Part shown: positions 20,408 through 31,720 of the stretch, in pieces
Numbering within the stretch: the first letter of the stretch is position 1
Layout of the letters: each line of letters starts with the position of its first letter
Assembly (NCBI GenBank): GCA_037903355.1
Contig: JBAJFE010000014.1
Location: 7,750,001 to 7,814,000, forward strand
Reading direction: 5' to 3'
From: Trichuris trichiura
Lineage: Eukaryota > Nematoda > Enoplea > Trichinellida > Trichuridae
Length of the DNA stretch: 64,000 nt
Notes under the pieces: model-generated
The model's input: only the letters and a program-made list of their open reading frames with translations
What the model was told of the DNA's origin: nothing
Databases searched by the model: none
Translations under genes and position numbers: made by a program

Positions 20408-21350
20408 TAACTCTGCTTTCACCTATACTTCAATTTGCCATTGTTTTCCCGCGACCAATGTAACTGCGTTCGTTTCGTGAGCATTTCAAAATTTTGAATG
20501 CGCCCAAATTGTTCTCAGTACGATATGAGTTGAAAGGCTGAATGGATTCACATGCGAAATGGTTAAAATTGCGATTTTGCTAAAACTTTGAATGGAGCGC
20601 AATGTTGAATAGATTTAAAGGGCCTCGCGTTCATCAGGTTCGAAATGCTAAATATGCCATGATACAAAACGCTTCATAGGGCTTGACCAGTCGAAGTTTC
20701 ATGATGTCAGAATCTTAAATGACTCCTAGTCCGGAATTGGTGACAAAACGAGTTATACACTTCCATGAAACCGTCACAGGAGGTCATGCCTTCAAAGCAT
20801 GTTCTGTTTCGTTACAAATAAGGTTTACCAGATTGAGTTTTCATGCCCTTCCAATAACCATTATCTTAAAATAGGCGTCTCTTTACGTCTGTGACTCTCA
20901 AGAGGGCAATGGGATATTCTACGGGACCTCTGGAAGTCGAGGTTCGGTGAGGGTAGAGAAGGTGGGAGCTTAAGGATTGGGCGGGAAATCAAACGTTTCA
21001 GCATCGTCGGTTCTGTGTTAATCGGTGCCAAACGGTCGATGGACCATCAGGCAGAAAGTAGTAGCAATCAGACCCGCACTTTGTGCTCCTCAGTCCCGTC
21101 CCTGTAGAGTTGACTCAGCGTTCATTCCATCAAGAATTTCAACCATTGCAGTTTTGAGTCTTTTCGAAATTTCGATCCATTGCACATTTGAACTTTTTCA
21201 AGATCATGAACTACTCGAGATTTCTACACATCCAGAATCACATCCCGTTACCTATTTCAACCTTTTCAGATGTTCAGCACCCAGACCTACCTACGCACTT
21301 AACCCGTTCAGAATTTCACCCTTATCGGATTTCAATCCGTTTAAACTTTC
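20408..21350. other. Degenerate TTCGAAAT-rich sequence, no gene
   Basis: The stretch repeats loose words such as TTCGAAAT, TTCAACC, TTTGAA and ATTTCGATCC, clearest at 20570-20660 and 21110-21350. Similar text continues after the nested insertions at 27366-27380 and 32428-32520. It looks like an old short-period repeat or degenerate satellite. Frames at 21025-21421 translate this repeat and show no domain. Confidence 0.45.
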
Positions 21351-21355
21351 GGCTC

Positions 21356-21472
21356 TGCAGCAACAGCAAACCTTACCGCAACCGAGCACCCTGTGAATAT
21401 TGTAGGATTACTGTAGAGTGAATAAAGATACGCAGGCTCACGTGTGCTCTCGCCTACAACCCTAACGCAACA
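21356..21472 (+). repeat. 5' LTR of G2
   Basis: Begins TGCAGCAACAGCAAACC and ends CCCTAACGCAACA. Contains AATAAA (21421-21426 area), a likely polyadenylation signal. Unusually short (117 bp) for a gypsy LTR. Confidence 0.95.
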
Positions 21473-21490
21473 TTGGTGACCCGTGAGTGA
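21473..21490 (+). promoter_or_regulatory. Primer-binding site of G2
   Basis: TTGGTGACCCGTGAGTG directly follows the LTR. TGG at this position, complementary to a tRNA 3' CCA, is the normal gypsy arrangement. The exact tRNA was not determined. Confidence 0.65.
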
Positions 21491-22234
21491 GTATGAAGAA
21501 CGACGCCCTCAACGATGTATCTGGTGTTTCAGTAAGCCTCCCACGTTCTGGCTTGAAGCCCCGACGCTGTGGTTCGCGCAAGCGGAGGGCCAATTTTACC
21601 TGCGACATGTCACGTATCCTACGACAAAATTTTACCGCATGATTGCCTCTTTGACCGCAACGCTTGCGACTAAAGTTGACATCTCGTGATGCCAAAGACT
21701 GAAGACCCATGTGCTCATCTCAAAACCCAGTTACTCGCTCGTTTCGGGAGCACAAGCGAGGATCGTTTTAGAACGTTGATGCAGTCAAGGAACGACGAAA
21801 TGTTGAAACCGAGCGAGGTTTTACGCACTATGCGCCGTGCTGGAGAAACGTTCCTGTACACTAAAGGACCTCTCATGGAGCGCTTATTCCTAGAACGGCT
21901 GCCGAGCAACATTCGTCTGCTTGTAAAAGCTGGTGTGCATGAAACACTGGACGCGTTGGCCGCTCGCGCAGACGAGCTGGTTGAAATCGATGAGTCAGCT
22001 TCGGTAAACACGGTTTCTCCCAAGCCCAATGCCAAACGACATGAGTCGTTGAAGCAAGCGATCGCTCGACTAGAGCAGGAAATTCGTGAATTACGTTCAC
22101 GTTTCCCGGTACGTCCTGCCCGACGAATTACGCGACGCAAATCGATCTCCGCTCTGTTTCTACCACGCGAAATTCGGTCCAATCGCCCGCAAGTGCTGCC
22201 CTCCGTGTATGTTTCAGGGAAACGTTATGCCTGA
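21483..22234 (+). pseudogene. G2 gag, frameshifted
   Basis: The first block (21483-21689) contains PTFWLEAPTLWFAQAEGQFY and TTKFYRMIASLTATLATKV, the N-terminal pattern of arthropod gypsy capsid proteins (tryptophan-rich LWFAQ.E.QF). After a frame change near 21686 the capsid part continues: LKTQLLARFG, then LMERLFLERLPSNIRLLVKA and LDALAARADELVEI. A coiled-coil-like LEQEIRELRSRF follows. No zinc knuckle is visible before the stop at 22234. Gag would form the virus-like particle of the retrotransposon. Confidence 0.8.
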
Positions 22235-22279
22235 GATCTAAGGGCGATAAGACACTCGGGCCGTTCACGCGACCACCTC

Positions 22280-22560
22280 TTTCTCATTCAAGACCGCGTT
22301 TCTAAACTCCATTTCTTGGTCGATACAGGCTCAGAGGTTAGTGTAGTCCCTAAGGCTGCAACGAAACAATGCTGCAACGCACCTTAGGCATTGCAGCTCG
22401 CAGCTGCGAACGGCTCACATATAGCTACGTTTGGCACGCGCTCGATGTCACTTGACTTTGGCTTGCCCAAACGCTTCCGCTAGACGTTCATTGTAGTAGA
22501 CTGGCGCCGACCCATATTTGGCACTGATTTTTTACGTCATTTCAGATTTCTCGTTGATGT
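22280..22560 (+). pseudogene. G2 protease remnant
   Basis: Translation near 22295-22345 reads KLHFLVDTGSEVSVVPKAAT, containing the DTGS active-site motif of retroviral-type aspartic proteases. Further downstream, sequence resembling IFGTDFLR.F (near 22515-22545) fits the C-terminal protease motif. Frames are broken between the blocks. Confidence 0.75.
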
Positions 22561-22766
22561 CATCAAAAACGCCTGATCGACGCCTCCACGATAACCGCGC
22601 CCTCTCTGGACGGCAATGGTAACGGCACGTCTCCGTACAAGTACGTCCGGCACCCTTAGAGGCCACTGCTGTTCTGTCACGTTACCCCGCGTTAACCAAA
22701 GAGATAACTTCGGCCGAAAGTGTTTTACACAGAAGACAACATGCTATCTCCACAGCTGGGCCGCGA

Positions 22767-24008
22767 GTGTTCGCTAGACCTGGCCGTCTGGCACCTGATC
22801 GCTTAGCGGCGGCAAAAGAAGAATTCGAGACATTGCTACACATGGGAATCGTCCGTCCTTCCAAGAACGTCTGGGCTTCTCCTCTACATATGGTTCCTAA
22901 GAAGGAACCCGGCAGGTGGCGCCCTTGCGGTGATTATAGAGGACTAAACGCAATGACAATTCCCGACAGGTATCCGATCCCCCACGTTCACGACTTTAGT
23001 GCAGCACTAGTCGGGAAAACAATTTTCTCGAAAATTGCTCCGGTACGTGCTTACCAACAAATACCTGTTCACCCTGACGATATAGCGAAAACTGCGGTTA
23101 CGACGCCCTTTGGCCTTTTTGAATATACCCGAATGCCGTTTGGCCTACGCAATGCTGCCGAAACGTTTCAACGGTTCATGGATGAAGTCACCCGAGGTTT
23201 GACATTCTAGTTTTGTGTACCTTGATGACGTTCCTGTCGCTAGCTCCACAGAGAAAGAGCGTCAGACCCACTTGGACAAACTCTTTAAACGTTTCGAAAA
23301 GTACGGGATTAGAGTTAACCCGTCCAAATGTCTCTTCTATGTCTCTCAACTGGAATTTCTCGGTTTTCAGGTAAACTCCAAAAGCATTAGGCCAGTACTG
23401 ACCAAAGTTGAAGCTGTTCTACGGTTTCTTTCGCCGAAGACAGTCGCGCAGCTGCGCCGTTTTCTCGGCTGTTTAAATTTTTATCGTCAGTTCTTACCAC
23501 ATATAGCTCAAACCTTGATCCCACTGGAGAACATCATTTCTACGCAAGGCGACTATAGAGAGTTGCACTGGTCCGATGACGCGCTCCAAGCTTTCAGCTT
23601 AGCTAAACAACAACTCCTGGCCGGAACCATGTTAGTGCTTATGCACAACGACGCTCAATTGTCTCTCGCAGTGGATGCATCCGATACGGCCACCGGGGCC
23701 GTGTTAAACGGCAGAAAGTGCACGAACATTGGCAACCGCTTGCCTTCTTTTCACGAAAGTTCACACCGGCGGAACGACGCTACAGTACATTCAAGAGAGA
23801 ATTGTTGGCCGCATACCTTGCAGTAAAACATTTTAGACACTGGCTAGAAGGGCGAACTTTCACTATCTTCACGGACCATAAGCCACTGGTCTACGCAATC
23901 CAAAATGCTGGCAACAACTACAATCCACGTGAGATTCGTCATCTTGATTTCATTACTACGTTTATGACAGATTGCGCGACATTAAAAGAACTCAAACAAT
24001 GTTGCTGA
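22767..24008 (+). pseudogene. G2 reverse transcriptase and RNase H, frameshifted
   Basis: RT starts in [20 protein letters not shown] and continues with [20 protein letters not shown] and [21 protein letters not shown] stop at 23208-23210 and a one-base frame change precede the catalytic box VYLDDVPVAS (from 23215), followed by the connection (FLGFQVNSKSIRP, RRFLGCLNFYRQFLP). RNase H begins with LSLAVDASDTATGAVL (about 23660), shifts frame near 23715 and continues (WQPLAFFSRKFTPAERRYST, TIFTDHKPLVYA). The order is standard Ty3/gypsy pol. Confidence 0.9.
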
Positions 24009-24261
24009 CGCGCTGTCTAGAATGGAGACACATTCACTGACGACAGCGCTTGACTGTAGGAATATTCGACGCCTAGCAGAGGCGCAACAGCTGGATCCAG
24101 AACTTCGACAGCTCAGGTCAAAGACGTCCCTAGCACTTCGTGATGTTTTACTGCCAGAAGCAGATGTAACCGTGGTATGCGATGTTACACGCCCACAGCC
24201 ACGCCCATACTTACCGCACGCTTTTCGAAGACCGGCATTTAAAGCGTTACATACTCTAGCC

Positions 24262-24693
24262 CAGCCATTCTCAACCTTTTCTGCGCTAGGCCCCCTTGGA
24301 AGGTATCTTTAGGTGCCGGGCCCCCCTTTTCTTATTGGTCGATTAATTTTTGCGTTTTTTGTATAGGAGCCAATCAGCTTTCAACGGCAACCTGCTAGGA
24401 TCAAGTTCATGCAATGATACAATGCGAATATATAGTCGTCAAATCATTTGAAAAGAGCACTTGGGGTTCTTGGAAACTAACAATGAAACCACTTCGTCGA
24501 GTCGAGTGAGAATTTATGCCAATCCTCTATAGAGGGATGCTGCTAACGGTTAACCAATCCTCTATAAAGGACGCATAAATTCTCACCCTTCTGATCTACC
24601 TGACTACGCTTGTTCCAGTAAGGCTTCTCGGCCCCCCTGATACCCTCTCGCACCCCTTCCTGGGAGCCCCAGGCCCCACGCTGAGAACGGCTG
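24262..24693. mobile_element. hAT MITE in G2 integrase (432 bp)
   Basis: CAGCCATTCTCAACC at the left and GCTGAGAACGGCTG at the right, with a perfect 8-bp TSD CTCTAGCC (24254-24261, 24694-24701). GGCCCCCC subterminal blocks are hAT-like. An internal imperfect inverted repeat spans about 24507-24590 (GTGAGAATTTATGCC... / ...GCATAAATTCTCAC). Non-coding, and a different family from hAT-N1. Confidence 0.9.
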
Positions 24694-24929
24694 CTCTAGC
24701 CCATGCCGGAATTCGTGCAACCAGACGATTTTTGGCTGCACGCTACGTCTGGCCAGCAATGAATAGGGACGTGGTGCTATGGACCAGACAGTGTATTCCC
24801 TGCCAACGGTCAAAGTTTACCGCCACACAAAAACGCCAGACAAAGTTTTCCCCGTACCGCATGATCGTTTCTCTCACGTTCACATCGATATCGTAGGACC
24901 ATGGCCTCGCAGTCGCGGATATTCCTTTT

Positions 24930-26429
24930 GGGTCTTTTGTACCACGGCGACACCGGAAGTATTTGGCGGCGATTTCAAAGGAGGTCAAGTGGGGATTATT
25001 GCGTAACCTGAACAATGGGTGTCCTAAACTATTGTTCACTGCGCACTGATGCGAACGACGCGTATTAGCAAAAGACCGATGAACACCTGGAAACAGTTGC
25101 CCGTTCTGGCAATTGTTTCCAACTGCCAGCTATGATTGTGCCGGCCATCGTGCTCTGCCCTAGCCTAAGCCTAAACCATAACATAACGCGTGTTCGTTGC
25201 TGCTGTTGGGTTATGCAGTTTTGACCGCGGCGCAAACGACAAGAAGAATAGCGCAAAGTAACGTTATTTAGCGATCACTGAACAAGCGAGCAATGAGTAA
25301 CGCAAAAAGAGAAAAAACATACGTACTGCTAACGCAGGCGCTCAGCCTGATGAAGGCGACGCGTCAATTTCGCTATAGGCGCATCTGACGGGTTCACTGG
25401 GGTGTACCTAATCAGGCAGAAGGCGTCAGAGGAAGTAAACGTTAACGCTCGACATACCGTTGACTGTGACAACGGCTGTGGCGCTGGCGGCTCGTCCTGT
25501 CAGAGTGGGTGCAACCGAAGGAGCCCTGGCTGTGCAGCAGTCCCTTGCCGCGCAGGGAAAGCACAGCCGCCTTTTCGTCTGGCACTATCTCCTGCAGCCA
25601 GTCGATGCCCCTACGAATATTGCGCCTTCTTCGTGCCACATTTACGCTGCCTTCACTTGTCGATGGGAAGTGGCCACTAGATCCCGGGACAGACTTAACG
25701 CAAAATGAGATTTACCCTGTCTACCAAGGCACGCCGAAGCTCGGTTGACCTACGACAGTTGACCTCCGATGTTTTTCTCGAATTGCTAGACGAGGTCTCA
25801 GCTTGAACACCTGCATGCCCCATTGTGTTTCCCGTACCTTCAATGCAAGCGCAGGTGCTACATTCCATCACCTTCGCTAATTCCTACAGGTCACTACACG
25901 CATCAGTGACACAAACAGACGCTATTACATTGCAGTGTAGCGACATGCTTCGGCGCTAATCCGTTAGACCGACAGACATAACGCAGAATGAGATTTACCC
26001 TGTCTAGAAACGCACGCCGAAGCTGGGACACTTGACCTCCGATGTTTTTCTCGAAATGCTAGACGAGAACTCAGCTGGAACACCTGCACGCCTCATTGTA
26101 TTACCCATACCTTCAATGAAAGCGCAGGTGCTACATTCCATCACCTTCGCTAATTCCTAGGGGTCACTACACACAACAGTGACACAAGCAGACGCTATTA
26201 CATTGCAGTGCACCGAAATACTTCGGCGCGAATCGGTTAGACCGACAACCGGGTCACTGCATGAGCCCGTTACGTTTCAGTTTGGCAGATTGGCTTCGGC
26301 GCTAATCTGTTACACCGATAACCAGGTCCCGTTGTGCTGCTGATAACCTTTTACGACGCTGTAGAGAGGGAGATTACGCTATGAAGTAGCCGCCTGACAC
26401 TTCCGGCGTCGCCGTGGCATCATAGACCC
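24930..26429 (-). mobile_element. Merlin element M3 in G2 integrase (1,500 bp)
   Basis: GGGTCTTTTGTACCACGGCG to ...GTGGCATCATAGACCC, with a perfect 8-bp TSD TTCCTTTT (24922-24929, 26430-26437). It is nearly identical to M2 in reverse orientation and shares M2's internal deletion: transposase 3' sequence (to about 25525) is fused directly to 5' sequence (from about 25526). No DDE core is present. It contains the doubled 5' unit (25694-26245). Non-autonomous. Confidence 0.92.
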
Positions 26430-27230
26430 TTCCTTTTTGCTAACAATGGCAGATAGATTTACACGCTGGCCAGAAGCAGTGCTGATTACAGATGTTTCAG
26501 CAGAGATCATGGTGCGTGGATTTCTTTCCGCCTGGTTTCTAGATTTGGCGTACCAGCAGCAATTACCACCGACCAAGGTCGCCAGTTCACAAGCGCCCTG
26601 TGGTGTCTATTGAGCGAACAATTGGGAATCAAGTTGCAATTTGCGTCAGCACAACATCCCCAAGCTAACCGTATGGTTGAAAGATTTCATCGCCAATTAA
26701 AAGCTCCTTTACGTGCTCACACTCTTGGGACAAACAGGTAGACCGACAGCTTACCGTTCGTATTGCTGGGAATACGGTCAGCGATAAGACAGGACATGCA
26801 ACACTGTTCGGCGGAGCTAGTCTACGGCTGTTCGCTACGTCTGCCTGGCGCATATTTTGCCCCTTTTCGCAACTAAGGAGGCTCATTCGGCATGTCGCGC
26901 CAAACTTCAGTCTTTCTTTGGCGGAATAGCGCCCACGCCGACATGCAGATCTTCCCGCCAACGTGCCTGGTACGTACCCAAGGAGCTAAGTGATGTCAAG
27001 CATGTTTTCTTACGCAATGAACCGCATATGCCAGCACTATAGCCAGCATAAGACGGCCCCTCTCCTGTGTTGGCCAGAACGCCAAAAACTGTCACAATCG
27101 CTCAGCGAGACAAGCCTGTTACTGTAAACGTCGATCGTGTCAAAGCGGCTTTCTACAGCGGACCGCCCGTCTGCAGCAGAAACCTGAATGTCACGTTTAG
27201 CTCTGACGTCGAAATCATTCATTGAACACT

Positions 27231-27243
27231 CCGGGGGAGGCTG
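27231..27243 (+). promoter_or_regulatory. Polypurine tract of G2
   Basis: CCGGGGGAGGCTG immediately precedes the 3' LTR. A purine run at this place primes plus-strand synthesis in LTR retrotransposons. G1 has the equivalent GGGGGAG before its 3' LTR. Confidence 0.7.
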
Positions 27244-27360
27244 TGTAGCAATACCAAACCTTACCGTAACCAAGCACCCTGCGAATATTATAGGGTTACT
27301 GTAGCGTGAATAAAGATACGCAAGCTCACGTGTGCTCTCGGCTACAACCCTAACGCAACA
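27244..27360 (+). repeat. 3' LTR of G2
   Basis: TGTAGCAATACCAAACC to CCCTAACGCAACA, 117 bp, same length as the 5' LTR with 11 differences. Contains AATAAAG, a likely poly(A) signal. Confidence 0.95.
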
Positions 27361-27550
27361 GGCTCGTTCAATATTTAGACCAGTGATTCCCAACGGGGGC
27401 CTCAGGGACCCCTTGGGGGCCCTGGAAAACTTGAAGGAGGCCCTGAGAAGGATTGAGGATTTAGGGGGCCCCAGGGGGTCCCTGGTATTCGGTGCCGCAG
27501 GACGAGAGCGCGCAGCCGTGCCTGTACGTAGTTTGGCTATGGAACTTAGC

Positions 27551-27835
27551 GAGTCTCGTGTATCGTACCTCCGGCTGAAGTTGACGCGGCAACATCAAGG
27601 GAGGTCAAGTGAAGATTACGCTGTCACAGTAACAATGGTTCGCATTCTTTAACCGTGCCGGCCGTCCTGTCCTGCCCTAGCCTAAGCCTAAGACTGAACA
27701 TGTGTTCTTCGATGTTATTGTGAGACGTTGGCGAGCTTGATACACAAGCGTAGCGCGCTAAGACAGTTAACGTAAATAAACGTCCCTTTGATGCTGCCGT
27801 CTCTGTTTCTGGCGAGGAGAAGGTACACGAGATCC
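27551..27835. mobile_element. Merlin-type MITE inside hAT-C copy 1 (285 bp)
   Basis: The left end GAGTCTCGTGTATCGTACCT and the complement of the right end GGATCTCGTGTACCTTCTCC are TIR-like and are followed on both sides by GCGGCAACATCAAGGGAGG-type Merlin subterminal sequence. The TSD is unclear. The same MITE is present in hAT-C copy 2 (from 63747), so it was inside the hAT before both copies spread. Confidence 0.75.
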
Positions 27836-29931
27836 AATAGCTTGTTATCATTGCCCTGCCGTTTACCCTGATGTATCGGGCGAAAGTTTTTCTTACTATA
27901 TTACGCTGCCTAGTGAATTCCAGCCACACTACAAAAAAGCCATTGGCGAAGGATATCCTGACCGAAAGACGAATTGTCCGATTTCTGTGCTTCGCCATCT
28001 GCTGCTGTGCCAAAGCGCAATTCAAAATAAATCTTTTTGGTTGGTTTTTTTCGCATTAGCGTACCACCCTGGCGCAAATCGGAGGGCTCGGAAAACTACA
28101 ACCTGCAGGGGGCGATGACAGCTTCTTCGCGGGGGCGGACAAGCGCACCTGGGGGGTAATGGCGGGGAAAATTCTCAGTAAACACTGATTATTCTCTCCT
28201 GTGCGTTGACGGTGGAAAGTAATAATAGCTCTGCGATCCTTCTTGTGTCTTGTTTCCTCAGTGCTGTAGTTCTCATCCATTCAGCTATCCCGTTATATCA
28301 GCTGTTGGGAAACTGCTTTGTCGCGACTACGGACCTCTCCTGAAATTCGACGAACTTCTTTAAAATAGAAAGCTAAGTGTTTTGTAAGATTCTAGTTGAA
28401 ACATGGCTCACGTTACCAGGAGATCAGCATTCCTTGAGCATTAAAATAGATTCAGTCGCAACCATAGGAGTATCTCTAAGGATAATAAGCTCTGATCTGC
28501 TAGTTTAGTGAGTACAGGGGATCCTTGACTGACGGCGGTCCTTCTGACTGTCCCAATGCGTCCCATCCATCTTTAACACGTCGGCGGTAGCTTAATCCCC
28601 GAGCCCTTATCAACGCGAAAGGCACATCACATCACAGTTTTGTACAGGTTACCTTTTACATGTCTTAAACACTTGATGTGGCTCTTCACTTAACGGGGAC
28701 ATCTTATAAGCACTACTTCTCAGTTTGATTTCTACATCTAGTGTAGATACCTAACGGGATTTCAAGAAGTCATATGCTCGCTACTACGGGTACTTAAACG
28801 ACGAAGTGTGCCCATTTCATGACTATAGTGGACGTCTTTTTCTCGGCCGCTAACAGGCACGTCGCGCGCTATGTATTGTGCCTTAAGCTTATCGCCCGCG
28901 GGACTTCGGCAACGCCTAGTGCCGCTCCTTGTGATCATATTTCCCAGAGAAACTAAGCCACAGGCGGTGCTTTCTACGAAACGCGCTCCGTAAACGCCAG
29001 CAGGTTTCCGCGACGATTCTCACGGCGTTTCAGGCTTCAGGACGGCCGACAGGGTCCGTCGCGGAAGTCTTAACCTAAGTTATAGCGCTCGACGACGTCA
29101 CCCATTTTGCTATGGTTGGGCTTTGAACTAGCATCAGCCTCCGGTTGTTCGTCAACTTCTTCGGGAAAGGATTAGTTTGCTTATGTTTAACCACGCCTAT
29201 GTTTAAGTAGCGAATGATAAACCCACAAGTTCAGTAGCGCTCACCAGCAAAAAGGAGAATACACGCCCAGTTTGCTTTACAGGTAGGAGCATCTTATGAC
29301 CGTCTGCCTTCCTTCCTTACGCATGGCCTTGCGGTTCGCAAAAATAGCAAGGAAAATAGGCCTAGTACGGGAGGTGTAGATCTGTTTGAAGCAGTACTCA
29401 GTCAAACATTTGTATCCCCCACTCTTCACTGGTTTGATATCTAAAAAGACAGCCAGTAGCGGAGAGTTCGTCGTTAAACTGCGGGCATTGTTTGCCATCA
29501 AACCTTGGTGGGCGGAAGTATTTCCGAACTTGAAACCATGCGAAATCTTGTCAGCCAGCCTACCTTCTCAAACATGACACGACAACACCAGGGAGAGGGA
29601 GGATGTCCGCAAACCTGGGCAGAAAATTGTATCGCGTGCTTTCCGTTGTCCGCCGCGCGAGGACAAGAACGACCCTGTCGCAACCTCATGCTTCATAGAC
29701 TTATTTTGAGCCTATTTGTCCGTCGCTACCATCAGAAAAGAGCGGGGTGATCACATGAAAGCGATCTGCTCCCGCTTCCAGGACCGACGTAGAGGGACAG
29801 TGCCATCCGGTACGGAATCCTCTGTGTTCTTACTGCGGGAGCTTAGATGACGCTTGGCTAATTGATTTCTTAATACCACTGTGCTACTGTCTGGCTCTGA
29901 ACTTGTTAGTAACGGATGTAAATTTCTACAG

Positions 29932-31720
29932 ATGGCAGAAGCAAAAAAGAAATGTAGGCAATACAACGTCGAATATCTAAGATACGGTTTTATACCGTCA
30001 CCCTCGAATTCGCAGCAACCATTTTGCTTGATCTGTGAAAAGGCTTTTGCGAATGAACTGATGAAGCCCTCAAAATTAGTAAAACACCTGAAAACGATGC
30101 ACGGTGACAAGGCCAATAAAGACCTTTCTTACTTCCAATCTCTTCAAGATAACTTCCAAAAGCGACCTAAATTGGCAGGGATTTTTTCATCCGCATCAAG
30201 ACGAAACACCGACGGATTGCGCGCGTCCTATAACATCTCCCTCTTAATCGCGAAATCTGGAAAACCGCATGCCATCGGAGAAGAACTGATACTGCCGGCT
30301 GTTTCAGAAGTGCTGTGTACTGTGTTGCGCATTCCTGCAACTGAAATAATTAAAACGATTCCCTTAAGCAACAATACGGTGCAGCGACGTATTGATGAAA
30401 TGAGCGCTGATGTGGAGAATACGCTCTGCTACCTCTTGAGAACAGAGGAATTTTCTTTACAGGTGGATGAGTCGACGTTGCCACATAACGAAGCGCTGCT
30501 GCTGGCCTATGTTAGGTTCATCAAGGAAGGCAAGTTAGTTCAAGAGTTTCTCTTCGGAAGAGAAATGCTGACTGACACTAGAGGAGAATCAATATTTCAT
30601 ACTGTAGAAGACTTTTTTAAAGAGAAGGAGATACCACTAACGAACGTAATCGCTGTCGCGACGGATGGAGCCCCGTCAATGCTTGGACACCATCGCGGGT
30701 TCCTTTCGTATCTAAAAGAAAAGGTACCGGATTTGCTGGCCGTGCACTGCGTAATTCACCGGCAACATCTGGTGGCGAAGCGGCTCAGTGACAGACTGCA
30801 CCGTTCGCTGCAGTACGTGATCACTGCGGTTAATAAAATCAAAAGCAGTGCCTTGAGAGAGAGAGAGAGAGAGAGAAATTGTTCAGCCGACTGTGCGAAG
30901 AAAATGAAGATTTTAACCGGCTCCTGCTTCACACAGAAGTACGCTGGCTTTCAAGGGGCGCCTGCTTGAGCCGCTTCTATGCCCTTTTTGACACCGTCGT
31001 ACGGTTTCTCAAAACTGAGGATACGGAATTACGCGACATCGTGGAGAAATCGAGAGCTGACATAGCTTACATGTCGGACCTCTACTTAAAGTTTAACGAG
31101 ATGAATTTGCAGTCGCAAGGAGATCAACTGAATCTTATCAAGACCAAGACGGTTGTAAAGGCTTTCATCGACAAGCTTTCCATTTTCCGCCAAAACCTGG
31201 GGCGCGGAGAGTACCGCCAGTTCCCTAACCTTGACGACCTCAAGAAGAATGGCGGCCTCCCTGATGATGTCATACGCTCCTTCTGTGACCATCTCAGCAT
31301 GCTCCATGAGAACATGTGCGAAAGGTACAGAGATATTTTGTCCATGACGATACCGGACTGGGTTTTGGACCCGTTTACATGCCTCGCCGAGGTTGAAGTG
31401 GCTTACCAGGAAGAGCTCATTGAGATGCAAGCCAACGAGGAGCTGAAGCCCAAGATGAAGGGCGGCTATACCAGTTTCTGGCTGCAGCAGGAAATCAGAC
31501 AGCTGTATCCCAGGCTATGGAACGTAGCTAAGAAGTTCCTCATCCCTTTTCCGTCGTCCTATTTGGTTGAACGCGGATTTAGTGCGGTAACGGACCTTCT
31601 CGGAAAAAAGAAGCCGCTTACAGATAGTCAGGCGAGGCGACTTGAAATTACTTCTGACGACTATCGAGGCGGACGTGGATAAATTATTAGCATTGCACCA
31701 GACCCAACCGTCGCACTAAG
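29932..31720 (+). pseudogene. hAT-C1 transposase, two frameshifts
   Basis: Starts at ATG 29932 (MAEAKKKCRQYNVEYLRYGF), preceded by TTTCTACAG, a possible splice acceptor. A BED-like finger follows (FCLICEKAFANELMKPSKLV), then Asp in LQVDESTLPHNEALLLAYV, Asp in VATDGAPSMLG, CxxH in VHCVIHRQH, RW in VRWLSRGACLSRF and the dimerisation motif PSSYLVERGFSAVTDL. A GA repeat expanded to 11 units plus two A (30855-30878) adds 14 bp relative to copy 2 and breaks the frame. A 2-base loss in an A-run near 31612 breaks it again. The original stop would be 31718-31720. Without these it would be close to 600 aa. Confidence 0.9.

Larger units (their letters stand above)
24022..27180 (+). pseudogene. G2 integrase, interrupted twice
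   Basis: The spacer and start of the zinc-binding domain run to 24261 (RRPAFKALHTLA). After a hAT MITE the domain resumes at 24702 (HAGIRATRRF, CIPCQRSK), then HVHIDIVGPWPRSRGYSF with the first catalytic Asp to 24929. A Merlin element follows, and the core resumes at 26438 (ADRFTRWPEAVLITDVSAEI), with Asp in TTDQGRQF and Glu in ANRMVERFHRQLK (about 26670). C-terminal sequence (RTPKTVTIAQRDKPVTVNVD) ends near 27150. Frameshifts accompany both interruptions. Confidence 0.9.
21356..27360 (+). mobile_element. Complete Ty3/gypsy retrotransposon G2 (6,005 bp with insertions)
   Basis: 117-bp LTRs (21356-21472, 27244-27360) are flanked by a 5-bp TSD GGCTC (21351-21355, 27361-27365). Order: LTR, primer-binding site, gag, protease (LVDTGSEVSVVP), RT, RNase H, integrase, polypurine tract, LTR. 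A 432-bp hAT MITE and a 1,500-bp Merlin interrupt integrase; without them the element is about 4.06 kb, short but complete for this group. No env-like frame is present. Every domain carries frameshifts or stops, so it is inactive. The LTRs differ at 11 of 117 positions by hand alignment. Confidence 0.95.

Noticed and set aside
21715..22182. 155-codon minus-strand frame in G2 gag
   Set aside because: Antisense to gag, which has the expected capsid motifs on the plus strand.
29505..29750. Frame in the hAT-C 5' leader, conserved in both copies
   Set aside because: Conservation is explained by recent duplication. There is no recognisable motif, and the transposase start lies downstream with its own ATG.
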